A stretch of 21,768 nt of DNA, taken from assembly GCA_045645245.1 (NCBI GenBank), contig JAZRIK010000023.1, positions 1-21,768 on the forward strand. The letters are read 5' to 3'. How positions within the stretch are numbered: position 1 is the stretch's first letter; every line of letters starts with the position of its first letter. Under the pieces are notes generated by a model. The model saw only the letters and a program-made list of their open reading frames with translations, was not told the DNA's origin and did not search any database. This DNA is from Scatosoma sp045645245. Lineage in GTDB: Bacteria; Bacillota; Clostridia; Christensenellales; Borkfalkiaceae. Shown here piece after piece: positions 14,545 through 21,768 of the stretch. The position numbers and the translations under genes are program-made.

Positions 14545-15236
14545 CTAAACACCTCTCTAAACAACGCGTCAATCGTCTTGCCTTCGCGTAAGCGGATTTC
14601 GTCCGCGTTGCCGTCCAAGACGATACGGCCTTCTTTTAAGAAGAGAATAAAATCGAAATATTCTTCGATTTCGGAAATGAGATGGGTGGAAATCATCATC
14701 GTCGCATCCGCGCTCTTATGCGAGAGAATGGTTTGCAGTATGTAGTCGCGCGCGGCAGGGTCAACACCCGCAATCGGCTCGTCTAAAATAAAGAGCCGCG
14801 CGTTTCTCGAAAGGGTTAAAATGAGCGAAAGCTTTTCTTTTGTGCCTTTGGAAAGCACTTTCACCTTTTGTTTGGGATTTACGCCAAGCTCTTGCACCAT
14901 TTGCTCGGCTTTTTTTCTATCAAAGTCGGTGAAAAATTCTTCAAAATAATCAAGCTCTTGCGTGACGGTGAAATGCTCGTTGAGCGAGTGCGCGTCGGAA
15001 AGGTAAGACACGATGGATTTCGTTTCTACGCCGATGGGATACCCCGCAATTTGCGCGCTGCCCTCGGTAGGCGCAAGCAAGCCCGTAAGTAGCTTGATGA
15101 ACGTGGTTTTACCGCTCCCGTTTGGCCCTAACAAACCGATAATGCCGCCGCTTGGAATACGTAAATTTACGTGGTCAAGCGCGCATAAATCTTTATAGTA
15201 CTTGGTCAAATTTTGACACTCGATAATATTTGCCAT
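14535..15236 (-). CDS. ABC transporter ATP-binding protein
   Basis: This is the nucleotide-binding subunit of a two-gene ABC-2 exporter, 233 residues. Walker A is GPNGSGKT (37-44), the signature is a variant LSKGTKEKL (128-136), Walker B is LFILDEP (148-154), the D-loop is GVDP (157-160), and the switch histidine is 185. The Q-loop position reads YLSDAH instead of a glutamine, as in YtrB/BcrA-like ATPases. The ATG at 15234-15236 follows AAGGGGG. It sits 46 bases after ftsY and overlaps the permease gene. Its place inside the ftsY-trmD block is unusual. Antibiotic-peptide or lipid export are possible roles, but nothing here decides. Confidence 0.92.
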   Translation of the reverse strand: MANIIECQNLTKYYKDLCALDHVNLRIPSGGIIGLLGPNGSGKTTFIKLLTGLLAPTEGSAQIAGYPIGVETKSIVSYLSDAHSLNEHFTVTQELDYFEEFFTDFDRKKAEQMVQELGVNPKQKVKVLSKGTKEKLSLILTLSRNARLFILDEPIAGVDPAARDYILQTILSHKSADATMMISTHLISEIEEYFDFILFLKEGRIVLDGNADEIRLREGKTIDALFREVFRWI

Positions 15237-15282
15237 ATTTCCCCCTTTATTTTTATTTCATTGCGTACACGGTACGCTCGTT

Positions 15283-16179
15283 TTATAAAATTGCATCGAC
15301 AAATTCTTCGCTGTTGAAAAATTCGAGATCGTCCATTTTTTCGCCTACGCCCGCAAAAATAACGGGCAAGGAAAGCTCGGAAGAAAGCGAGAATACAAAC
15401 CCGCCCTTTGCCGTACCGTCTAATTTGGTGAGTACGATACCGTCCAGCTCCACCGCTTCGTCAAATACGCGCGCTTGGCTGACGGCGTTTTGTCCCGTCG
15501 TTGCGTCCAACACCAAAAGCTTCAAAAAGTCCGCTTCGGGATATTCGCGCGTGACCACTCTATCCATTTTACGCAGCTCGTTCATCAAATTTTCTTTGAC
15601 GTGCAATCTTCCTGCCGTATCGATGATAACGACGTCCGTCTTTTTCGCTTTCGCCGACGAAACGGCGTCGAAAATGACCGCGGACGGGTCGCTGCCTTCT
15701 TCGTGCTTAACAATACGCACTTTCGCGCGCTCTGCCCAAATGGATAATTGTTCGCTCGCCGCCGCACGGAAGGTATCCGCCGCCGCGACCGTCACCGTTT
15801 TGCCTTGCTTTAAGAAATAGTGCGCAAGCTTGCCTACCGTCGTCGTTTTACCCACTCCGTTTACGCCTACGAGCATAATCACGCAGGGATATTGCGGGGG
15901 CTCTACTTCCGATTCTTGCAGCATCTCCGTTAAAATATTTTTCAAAAGTGAAATTACGTAGTTTTCGTCTTTGAGTTTTTCCGCAATCGCTTGCTCCTTG
16001 ACGCGTTCCACTACTTCGCCCGCCGTAGTCACGGATACGTCTGCGGAAATTAAAATTTCTTCTAACTCTTCATAAAAATCGTCGCCGAGCTTATTTTTAG
16101 AAAACAGCACGCGCAATTTTTCGGAAAAGTTGTCTTTTGTTTTTTTCAACGCTCCAAAGAGCTTACCGAAAATACCCAT
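15283..16179 (-). CDS. ftsY: Signal recognition particle receptor FtsY
   Basis: FtsY is the membrane-associated SRP receptor GTPase that docks ribosome-nascent chains brought by Ffh. The 298-residue product has a short N-terminal helix (MGIFGKLFGALKKTK) in place of the long acidic A domain of E. coli. It then has the helical N domain and the GTPase G domain: G1 GVNGVGKTTT (105-114), DTFRAAA (135-141), DTAGR (187-191), TKLD (251-254) and the closing GVGEKMDDL. The frame extends to 16257, but the ATG at 16177-16179 matches the family start and has AGGAAA upstream. It follows smc by 105 bases. ffh, its usual close neighbour, is not in this window. Confidence 0.96.
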   Translation of the reverse strand: MGIFGKLFGALKKTKDNFSEKLRVLFSKNKLGDDFYEELEEILISADVSVTTAGEVVERVKEQAIAEKLKDENYVISLLKNILTEMLQESEVEPPQYPCVIMLVGVNGVGKTTTVGKLAHYFLKQGKTVTVAAADTFRAAASEQLSIWAERAKVRIVKHEEGSDPSAVIFDAVSSAKAKKTDVVIIDTAGRLHVKENLMNELRKMDRVVTREYPEADFLKLLVLDATTGQNAVSQARVFDEAVELDGIVLTKLDGTAKGGFVFSLSSELSLPVIFAGVGEKMDDLEFFNSEEFVDAIL

Positions 16180-16284
16180 AAATAATTGATTTCCTATTTG
16201 TTTGATATGTAAAACGGCACAGATGCGAGCAAAGGGCGCGCAAATTGAGCGCATCAAACGCGACGCATATGTGTCGTTTTTTAA

Positions 16285-19200
16285 TTATTCGACTGTGCCT
16301 GCGCCCAGCTTCGTTTCCACTTCCGCAAGGCGTACGGAGACGATTTTGGAAACGCCTTTTTCTTGCATCGTCACGCCAAAAAGCGAATCCGCTTGGTTCA
16401 TCGTCGGTTTTCTGTGCGTAATAACGATGAACTGCGTATCGAGCGCAAATCTCTTTAAGTAGGAAGCAAATCTATCCACGTTTGCATCGTCGAGCGCGGC
16501 TTCGATTTCGTCCAAAATACAGAAGGGCATCGGGTGCGATTTCAAAATTGCGAACAAAATCGCAATCGCCGTTAAAGCGCGTTCGCCGCCCGACAACAAC
16601 GAGATTTTGGTGAGCTTCTTGCCCGGGGGACAAGCCACGATTTCGATACCTGCCGCAAGCGGGTCTTCCCCTTCCACGTAGTCGATTTGCAGTTCCGCTC
16701 TGCCGCCGCCAAAGAGTTCTTTGAACGTGGTTTTGAAGTTTTCGTTAATCAAATCGAACCCAGCGTTGAACATACGCAGCATTTCACCGCGAATTTCGTC
16801 AAGCGCCGATTGCAGGTCGTCGATGGCGTTTTGCAAGTCGTCACGCTGCGTGACCATTTCTTCGCAATGCCCTTTTTCGTACTCGTATTCTTCCACGGCG
16901 TTGGGGTTCACGGGACCAAGCTGGGTGATTTTGCGTTTCAAAACGGTAATCAAGCCCGCCGCTTCGGTCACGTTGAAGTTTTCTTGTCTTAACGGCAAGC
17001 AGCTTTCGTAATCCAGCTCGTACGCTTCTTCCAAACGCGCGCGCAAATTTTCAAGGTTGGTATCGATTTTACTAATTTCAATTTCGCATTTATACCGCTT
17101 GTCCGATTGCTTGGTGAGCGTTTCCTGCAAGCTCTCTTTTTCCGATTCCAGCTGCATTTGTTCGGCGTTAATCACTTCTTTTTGCTTGGAAAGCTCGTTG
17201 ATTTCCGCCACAATCGCTTCTACTGCCGCGCGTTCTTCGTCGGTGAGTTCTTTTTCTCTTGCTTCCGATTCTAAACCGTTGAGTTTGGTTTGCGCGTTCG
17301 TCTTTTCGTATTCGGTATCCAAAATGCGTTTGACGATTTCTTCTTTTTCTTGCGTCAAGCGTTCGATATTTTCTTCGTGCGAGTCGATTGCCGTACGCAG
17401 CGCGGTATATTCGATTTCCGCAAGACGGAGCTTTTCACTCTTTTCAGCGCGGTCTTCTTTGAAACGCTCGCATTGTTCTTTTTGGCTTGCCATTTGCGTT
17501 TCCGCATCACGGCGGCGCGCGGCAATTTCTTCTTCGGTGAGTGAAGAATTCTTTTCTTCAAACGTAAGCGCTTCTAATTTATTATTTTGTTCCCCTAACG
17601 CTTCGTTATACGTTTCAAGGTCAAGTTCCGTTTCGCTCAACTGTTGCGAAAGCGCCGTTTCGCGTTGGGTCAAGCCGGCAATCGTGCTGTTTGCGCCTTG
17701 ATATTTTTCGCGCAGTGCTTCTACCGCCGCTTCCGCTTCTTCGCGCGCCTTTTCACTTTCCGCAATCGCTACTTTCAGCTTTTCTATGTATTTTTGTTTG
17801 CGCGCGATGTTGTCTTTGCATTCTTGAATTTTTCTTTCGTTGGAAAGCAAGGACGCAGAATCTTTTCTACGGCTGCCGCCCGTCATCGAACCGCTGGTTG
17901 CAACGGTGTCGCCGTCCAGCGTGACGATTTTGAACAGGTTCCCGTATTTCTTCGCAATCGCCGTTGCGTTGGCGATGTTGTCGCAAATAAGCGTGTTGCC
18001 AAGCAGGTTGGAAACGACGTTATAATAATATTCGTCATAATGTACCAGCTCGGTCGCAAGCCCCATCGCACCGCGTTCGTCGAGCGCACGGCGAATTTCG
18101 CGGGAATCGGGACGGGGACGCATACTCGCCACAGGCAAGAAGGTGACCACGCCGCCGTTCGTTCTCTTTAAGTATTCGATCAAATATCTCGCGTCGTCCG
18201 CGGTGGGCGTGACTACGTTTTGCATTGCGCCGCCAAACGCCGTTTCAATCGCCGTTTCGTATCTTTGGTCGGTGGAAACGACGTCCGCCAACGCGCCGTG
18301 CAAGCGGCGTTGTACGTCGGGGTTGGTTTTGGAAACGGACAGCAAACGGCGTACCGATTCTTTATACCCTTCAAAACGGTTTTTTAAGCTGATGTACATT
18401 TCCAAGTTTTCTTTGAGCGAAGCAATTTGACCGTTCGCGTTAAAGAGTTCTTGGTTGAAATCGTTAATCGTGAGTTGCATTTCGCGCGCTTGTTCTTGCT
18501 TTTCTTCCAGCTCGCGCATACCCGTTGACGTAAACGATTGCAAGTTCTTCATATCCTTGCGCACAGCGGCAAGCTCGTCTTGCAAGCGTTCTTTTCTTTC
18601 CTGCGTTTTTTCTACCGCCGCTTTTAATTCTTGAATACGGTCTTTCGTCGCTTCCAAACGTGCGGCAAGCGTACCCAAATTCTTTTTCAGCTCGGATAAA
18701 TCGTCGGCGTTGGAAAGCTGACTTTGTCTATTTTCGTCCGAGAATTTTTCAAAAACGGCAATCTTTTTATCGAGTGCGGAAATGGCATTACGCAGCATAT
18801 CCGTTTGCGTTTCCAGCTCGGAAACACGGGCGATGTCTTGCGTGTTTTTCTTGTTCGATAAAGCGATTTCGTCGTCGATTTCGCCGATACGCGCTTTGCT
18901 TGCCGTCAAGTATTCTTCCGCGGCTTCGATTTGCGAACGGTAAGTGGAAATACGCTCCTTTACCAAGCGCAACTCGCCGTCTTTTCTTTCGTTGCCGACC
19001 GATAAATCTACACGCTGATCGTTGAGCTCCGCCAAGCGGTTGTCCGCCGACGCAATTTTTTCGCGGTTGCTGTCGATTTTACGGTTGATACGTTCGATAC
19101 TGGTATTGAGCTCAATAATTTTATCGGAAATAGCGGAAATATCCTTTTTGAATTTCCCCTTTTCGTTTTCCGCGTTTTCGTAGCGGTAAATATACGTATT

Positions 19201-19881
19201 TGCTTCGTTGATTTTAAGCGAATGAGAATATTCGTTATATTCTTTCGCCTTTTCCGCTTCCCCTTTCATTCTGCCAAGGTGGCGTTGCGATTCGTCGATA
19301 CGTTGGCTGTAAATGAACAAATTCGAGTTGGAATCTTCTAACTTTCTTTCGATTTCTTCCTTTCTCGACTTATACACCATCAGCCCGATCGCTTCTTCGA
19401 AAATCAAGCGTCTATCTTCGGGGCGCGCGTTCATAATTTGTTCCACCTTGCCTTGACCGATAATCGAATACCCTTCCTTACCCAAGCCGATACCGTGGAA
19501 AAGCGCAACGAGATCCTTCAAACGACTGATTTCGTTGTTAATCAAATACTTGCTATCCCCGTTTCGGTATAAACGGCGGGTCATCGATACTTCGGGCGTG
19601 TCGATTTTGAACAGTCCGCGCGAGTTGTCAAAGACCAACGTCACTTCGCAAAACGATTGCGGTTTTCTTTCTACCGTACCGCCGAAAATAACGTCTTGCA
19701 TACTGGAACCGCGCAACGATTTTGCCGATTTTTCACCCAACACCCAACGAACGGCGTCGGCAATATTACTCTTACCGCAACCGTTCGGGCCAACGATACA
19801 GGTGACTCCTTCGTCAAAGCGAATTACCGTTTTATCGGCGAATGATTTGAAGCCAACCAGTTGTATTTCCCGTAAATCCAA
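16285..19881 (-). CDS. smc: Chromosome partition protein SMC, TTG start
   Basis: SMC is the core ATPase of bacterial condensin and organises and separates chromosomes. The 1198-residue product has the full build. It has an N-terminal head with Walker A GPNGCGKS (31-38), a long coiled coil, a hinge at about 520-670 ending in GSMTGGS, and a returning coiled coil. The C-terminal head has the signature LSGGERAL from 1096 and Walker B FCILDEIEAALDD from about 1120. The start codon is TTG at 19879-19881. It gives MDLREIQLVGFKSF, which lines up with the start of known SMCs, and AGAGAGG lies eight bases upstream. No ATG would give a complete head. rnc lies 50 bases upstream. ScpA and ScpB are not in the window. 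Confidence 0.97.
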   Translation of the reverse strand: MDLREIQLVGFKSFADKTVIRFDEGVTCIVGPNGCGKSNIADAVRWVLGEKSAKSLRGSSMQDVIFGGTVERKPQSFCEVTLVFDNSRGLFKIDTPEVSMTRRLYRNGDSKYLINNEISRLKDLVALFHGIGLGKEGYSIIGQGKVEQIMNARPEDRRLIFEEAIGLMVYKSRKEEIERKLEDSNSNLFIYSQRIDESQRHLGRMKGEAEKAKEYNEYSHSLKINEANTYIYRYENAENEKGKFKKDISAISDKIIELNTSIERINRKIDSNREKIASADNRLAELNDQRVDLSVGNERKDGELRLVKERISTYRSQIEAAEEYLTASKARIGEIDDEIALSNKKNTQDIARVSELETQTDMLRNAISALDKKIAVFEKFSDENRQSQLSNADDLSELKKNLGTLAARLEATKDRIQELKAAVEKTQERKERLQDELAAVRKDMKNLQSFTSTGMRELEEKQEQAREMQLTINDFNQELFNANGQIASLKENLEMYISLKNRFEGYKESVRRLLSVSKTNPDVQRRLHGALADVVSTDQRYETAIETAFGGAMQNVVTPTADDARYLIEYLKRTNGGVVTFLPVASMRPRPDSREIRRALDERGAMGLATELVHYDEYYYNVVSNLLGNTLICDNIANATAIAKKYGNLFKIVTLDGDTVATSGSMTGGSRRKDSASLLSNERKIQECKDNIARKQKYIEKLKVAIAESEKAREEAEAAVEALREKYQGANSTIAGLTQRETALSQQLSETELDLETYNEALGEQNNKLEALTFEEKNSSLTEEEIAARRRDAETQMASQKEQCERFKEDRAEKSEKLRLAEIEYTALRTAIDSHEENIERLTQEKEEIVKRILDTEYEKTNAQTKLNGLESEAREKELTDEERAAVEAIVAEINELSKQKEVINAEQMQLESEKESLQETLTKQSDKRYKCEIEISKIDTNLENLRARLEEAYELDYESCLPLRQENFNVTEAAGLITVLKRKITQLGPVNPNAVEEYEYEKGHCEEMVTQRDDLQNAIDDLQSALDEIRGEMLRMFNAGFDLINENFKTTFKELFGGGRAELQIDYVEGEDPLAAGIEIVACPPGKKLTKISLLSGGERALTAIAILFAILKSHPMPFCILDEIEAALDDANVDRFASYLKRFALDTQFIVITHRKPTMNQADSLFGVTMQEKGVSKIVSVRLAEVETKLGAGTVE

Positions 19882-19931
19882 AGTATATTCCTCTCTTTGT
19901 TTTATTTTTTCTTTCTTTTGGTTTTTGGCGG

Positions 19932-20594
19932 TTATTCGCCAAATTTATTTTGCAGTTCCCAAAGCAAACGCGCCGAAGCAGTTGCCTGCGCTTCCTTGAT
20001 GGTCCTGCCCTCGCCCTTTGCTTCTTCCCCCATCGCGCGAACTACGCAATAGAAGGTGGGGCTATGGTCTTTGCCGATTTTTTCCACTTCTACACTCGGC
20101 TGTTTGTGACCGCGTTTTTCTAAATATTCTTTCAAATCGCCGATGGGATTGCTCGTTTTTCCGTCCAAGCGCAAATTGCCGTGCTTTAAGATGAATTTTT
20201 TCGCCGCATAATACCCGCCGTCTAAATAAATCGCCGCCGTAATCGCTTCGAATAAGCTGGATTTTGGCTTGCCGTTTAAGTTGTATTCCGTTCCTTCGTG
20301 CAGCAAATACCCAAACACGCCCAAGCCGTCGATGGCAGAATCGAGTGCGTTTTTGCAAACGAGCTTTTGCCGTTGGTTGGTCATTTTCCCCGCCGTCGCT
20401 TGACGGTCCATTTTATATTGCCACTCGGTCACCACCATTTGCAGTACCGCGTCGCCTAAATATTCCATTCTATCGTTATGAATGCCGCCAAGGTGATGGG
20501 CGTATGATACGTGCGTAAACGCTTCTTCAAGCAGCGATTTTTTCTTGAAAGTATATCCTAATTTTTTTTCGATTTCTTCGCAGGGAATTTTCAT
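19932..20594 (-). CDS. rnc: Ribonuclease III, with one catalytic-site substitution
   Basis: RNase III cuts double-stranded RNA in rRNA maturation and mRNA turnover. The 220-residue product has the catalytic domain with NDRMEYLGDAV (40-50, Glu44 and Asp48) and FEAITAAIYLDGG (115-127, Glu116). A double-stranded-RNA-binding domain spans about 149-217, with GEGRTIKEAQATAS near its end. The usual aspartate three residues before the last catalytic glutamate (Asp114 in E. coli) is Ser113 here. The other three acidic ligands are kept. The ATG overlaps the plsX stop by four bases (ATGA), so translation is coupled. smc follows. The plsX-rnc-smc order is typical of Firmicutes, although acpP is not between plsX and rnc. 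Confidence 0.96.
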   Translation of the reverse strand: MKIPCEEIEKKLGYTFKKKSLLEEAFTHVSYAHHLGGIHNDRMEYLGDAVLQMVVTEWQYKMDRQATAGKMTNQRQKLVCKNALDSAIDGLGVFGYLLHEGTEYNLNGKPKSSLFEAITAAIYLDGGYYAAKKFILKHGNLRLDGKTSNPIGDLKEYLEKRGHKQPSVEVEKIGKDHSPTFYCVVRAMGEEAKGEGRTIKEAQATASARLLWELQNKFGE

Positions 20595-21640
20595 TCGTGC
20601 GCTCCGCTTTCTTGCGCCGCCAAAGCAATCGCATCCATATCCACGCCGTCTAAAAGCTGTTTGATTTTATCGGACAAATTCCCGCGCGCAGCCGCCGTCG
20701 CCTGCTCGATACATACCGAGAATCCGTACGCTTTCGAGTTGCCGTGCCCTTTTACTACGGGTTTGGTAAGCCCCAAGAACGTTGCGCCGCCCTTGCCTTC
20801 GTAGTCTAAATTCTTTTTGATGTTTTTGATAACGCCGCCGCTCAAAAGCGCGCTGATCATCGTAAAGATATTGCGCTTAAATTCTTTTTTCAAAATGGTC
20901 GAAACGGCTTTCGCACAACCTTCTACCGATTTGGTGGCGATGTTGCCCGTGAAGCCGTCGCAAACCATAACGTCGATGTCGCCGTACATCAAATCGCGCC
21001 CTTCTACGTTGCCCGAATAGTTGATGCACTCCACCTTTTTCAAAAGCGCGTTGGTTTCTTGCTGTAATAGCAAGCCCTTGTGGTCTTCCGTACCGTTATT
21101 CAACAGCCCGACGCGGGGATTTTCCACGCCGAATACCGTTTGCGCGTACGCCGTTGCCATCAGCGCGAAATGCACCAAGTTGATGGGCTTGCATTCCAGG
21201 TTTGCGCCGCAATCGCAAATGAGCGTCGTTTCGCCGCGATGGTTGGGGATTGCAGGACAAAGCGCAGGACGGGAAACGCCTTTAATTCTGCCTAAAATGA
21301 GTACGCCTGCCGTCAATACCGCCCCCGTTGAGCCGGACGAAACCAAGCCGTCCGCCTTGCCTTCTTTGAGTAAACGGAACGCTACCACGAGCGAAGAATC
21401 TTTTTTGGTTTTTACTGCCTTGGTGGGGATTTCTTCCATCGTAATCGTTTCCGTCGTATGTACGATTTCCACGCGAGATTTGTCATACGCGTACTTGGAA
21501 AGCTCGCTTTCCACCTGCGTTTGATCGCCGCAAAGAATTAAATATAAATCCTTATCCTTATTGAGTGCGCGCACACACCCTTCTACCTGTTGTGCGGGGG
21601 CGAAATCGCCGCCCATTACATCTACTACGATTTTGGTCAT
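20591..21640 (-). CDS. plsX: Phosphate acyltransferase PlsX
   Basis: PlsX converts acyl-ACP to acyl-phosphate, the donor used by PlsY in the first step of phospholipid synthesis. It is a peripheral membrane enzyme. The 349-residue product begins MTKIVVDVMGGDFAPAQQVEG and carries the family segments VSSGSTGAVLTAG, RPALCPAIPN, LICDCGANLECKP, and GFTGNIATKSVEG. The length is normal, with a slightly long C-terminus. The ATG at 21638-21640 follows AAAGGAG by eight bases. It is the first gene of the cluster visible here. Its promoter lies beyond the window, or in the repeat-filled upstream region. Confidence 0.97.
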   Translation of the reverse strand: MTKIVVDVMGGDFAPAQQVEGCVRALNKDKDLYLILCGDQTQVESELSKYAYDKSRVEIVHTTETITMEEIPTKAVKTKKDSSLVVAFRLLKEGKADGLVSSGSTGAVLTAGVLILGRIKGVSRPALCPAIPNHRGETTLICDCGANLECKPINLVHFALMATAYAQTVFGVENPRVGLLNNGTEDHKGLLLQQETNALLKKVECINYSGNVEGRDLMYGDIDVMVCDGFTGNIATKSVEGCAKAVSTILKKEFKRNIFTMISALLSGGVIKNIKKNLDYEGKGGATFLGLTKPVVKGHGNSKAYGFSVCIEQATAAARGNLSDKIKQLLDGVDMDAIALAAQESGAHE

Positions 21641-21662
21641 AATTGATTGCTCCTTTTGAGAA

Positions 21663-21768
21663 GTGAATGGAAACGCCTTGCAAGATTCTTCGGCTACGCT
21701 CAGAATGACAGCAAGCGTTTCGTGAATTGCAACGCAAAGCGTTGCGTTGTGATTGAATTTTATAATAT
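21663..21768. repeat. Second copy of the fishbone hairpin array, cut by window edge, with a nested repeat
   Basis: Upstream of plsX the same element type as 499-698 begins. It has box GTGAATGG (21663-21670), a hairpin GAAACGC (21670-21676) with GCGTTTC (21715-21721), box GTGAATTG (21722-21729), a hairpin GCAACGC, AAA, GCGTTGC (21729-21745), then GTTGTG and an AT-rich stretch. That centre matches 586-609 of the first array (GTTGTG then AATTTTTA/ACAAT against AATTTTATAAT). The loop of the first hairpin holds a 28-base fragment of the other repeat family, AGATTCTTCGGC to CAGAATGACA (21683-21710), flanked by TTGC and GCAA. The opposite half would lie beyond 21768. Confidence 0.75.

Noticed and set aside
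15263..15277. GCGTAC/GTACGC hairpin between ftsY and the ABC ATPase gene
   Set aside because: There is no T run on the minus strand and the stem is only six pairs, so a terminator cannot be supported.
16261..16282. Hairpin followed by six T near the smc end
   Set aside because: The T run is on the plus strand, where no gene ends, and the loop is too tight. It does not terminate the minus-strand genes.

Overview
The window looks like chromosomal core sequence of a low-to-mid GC Firmicute, most likely an uncultured Clostridia-type lineage. The reasons are a DnaK without the insertion typical of Gram-negative DnaKs, a DUF1385-PrmC fusion next to prfA and rpmE, a tryptophan T-box leader, a plsX-rnc-smc-ftsY block, and AGGAG-type ribosome binding sites. 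The genus cannot be named from the sequence alone. I see no phage, transposase, tRNA, rRNA or CRISPR.

Layout. (1) 1-6387, minus strand: rpmE, a DUF1385-PrmC fusion, prfA, a 518-base intergenic region full of interspersed repeats, dnaK, a 304-base spacer holding an elaborate hairpin array, and the 5' part of dnaJ, which runs off the left edge. (2) 6417-8091, plus strand: a promoter back to back with that of rpmE, then a zinc-less alcohol-dehydrogenase-like protein and a YfcE-type phosphodiesterase. (3) 8249-10062, plus strand: a promoter, a tryptophan T-box and terminator, a TrpB2-type tryptophan synthase beta chain, and a second terminator. (4) 10290-21640, minus strand: one long, tightly packed cluster plsX-rnc-smc-ftsY-ABC ATPase-ABC permease-trmD-rbgA-rnhB-yraN-SGNH lipoprotein, closed by a terminator. 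(5) 21663-21768: the start of a second hairpin array, cut by the window edge.

How the genes work together. The minus-strand genes are mostly housekeeping: translation termination (RF1 and the methyltransferase that modifies its GGQ glutamine), ribosome parts and assembly (L31, RbgA), tRNA modification (TrmD), RNA and DNA processing (RNase III, RNase HII, YraN), chromosome organisation (SMC), membrane targeting (FtsY), phospholipid synthesis (PlsX) and protein folding (DnaK, DnaJ). The plsX-to-yraN order follows the common Firmicute order. However, the segment that usually holds ffh, rpsP and rimM is occupied by a two-gene ABC transporter, and rplS is missing between trmD and rbgA.

The most unusual feature is the array between dnaK and dnaJ (499-698). 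It has eight short hairpins, seven of them near-perfect and one weak, with different stem sequences. Four are preceded by GTGAATTG or GTGAAATG. The other four are followed by the reverse complement of that box. The flanking boxes can pair across the array in nested order, giving a predicted fishbone structure around an AT-rich centre. A second copy starts upstream of plsX. It shares the boxes and the centre, and one of its hairpins contains a fragment of a different interspersed repeat.
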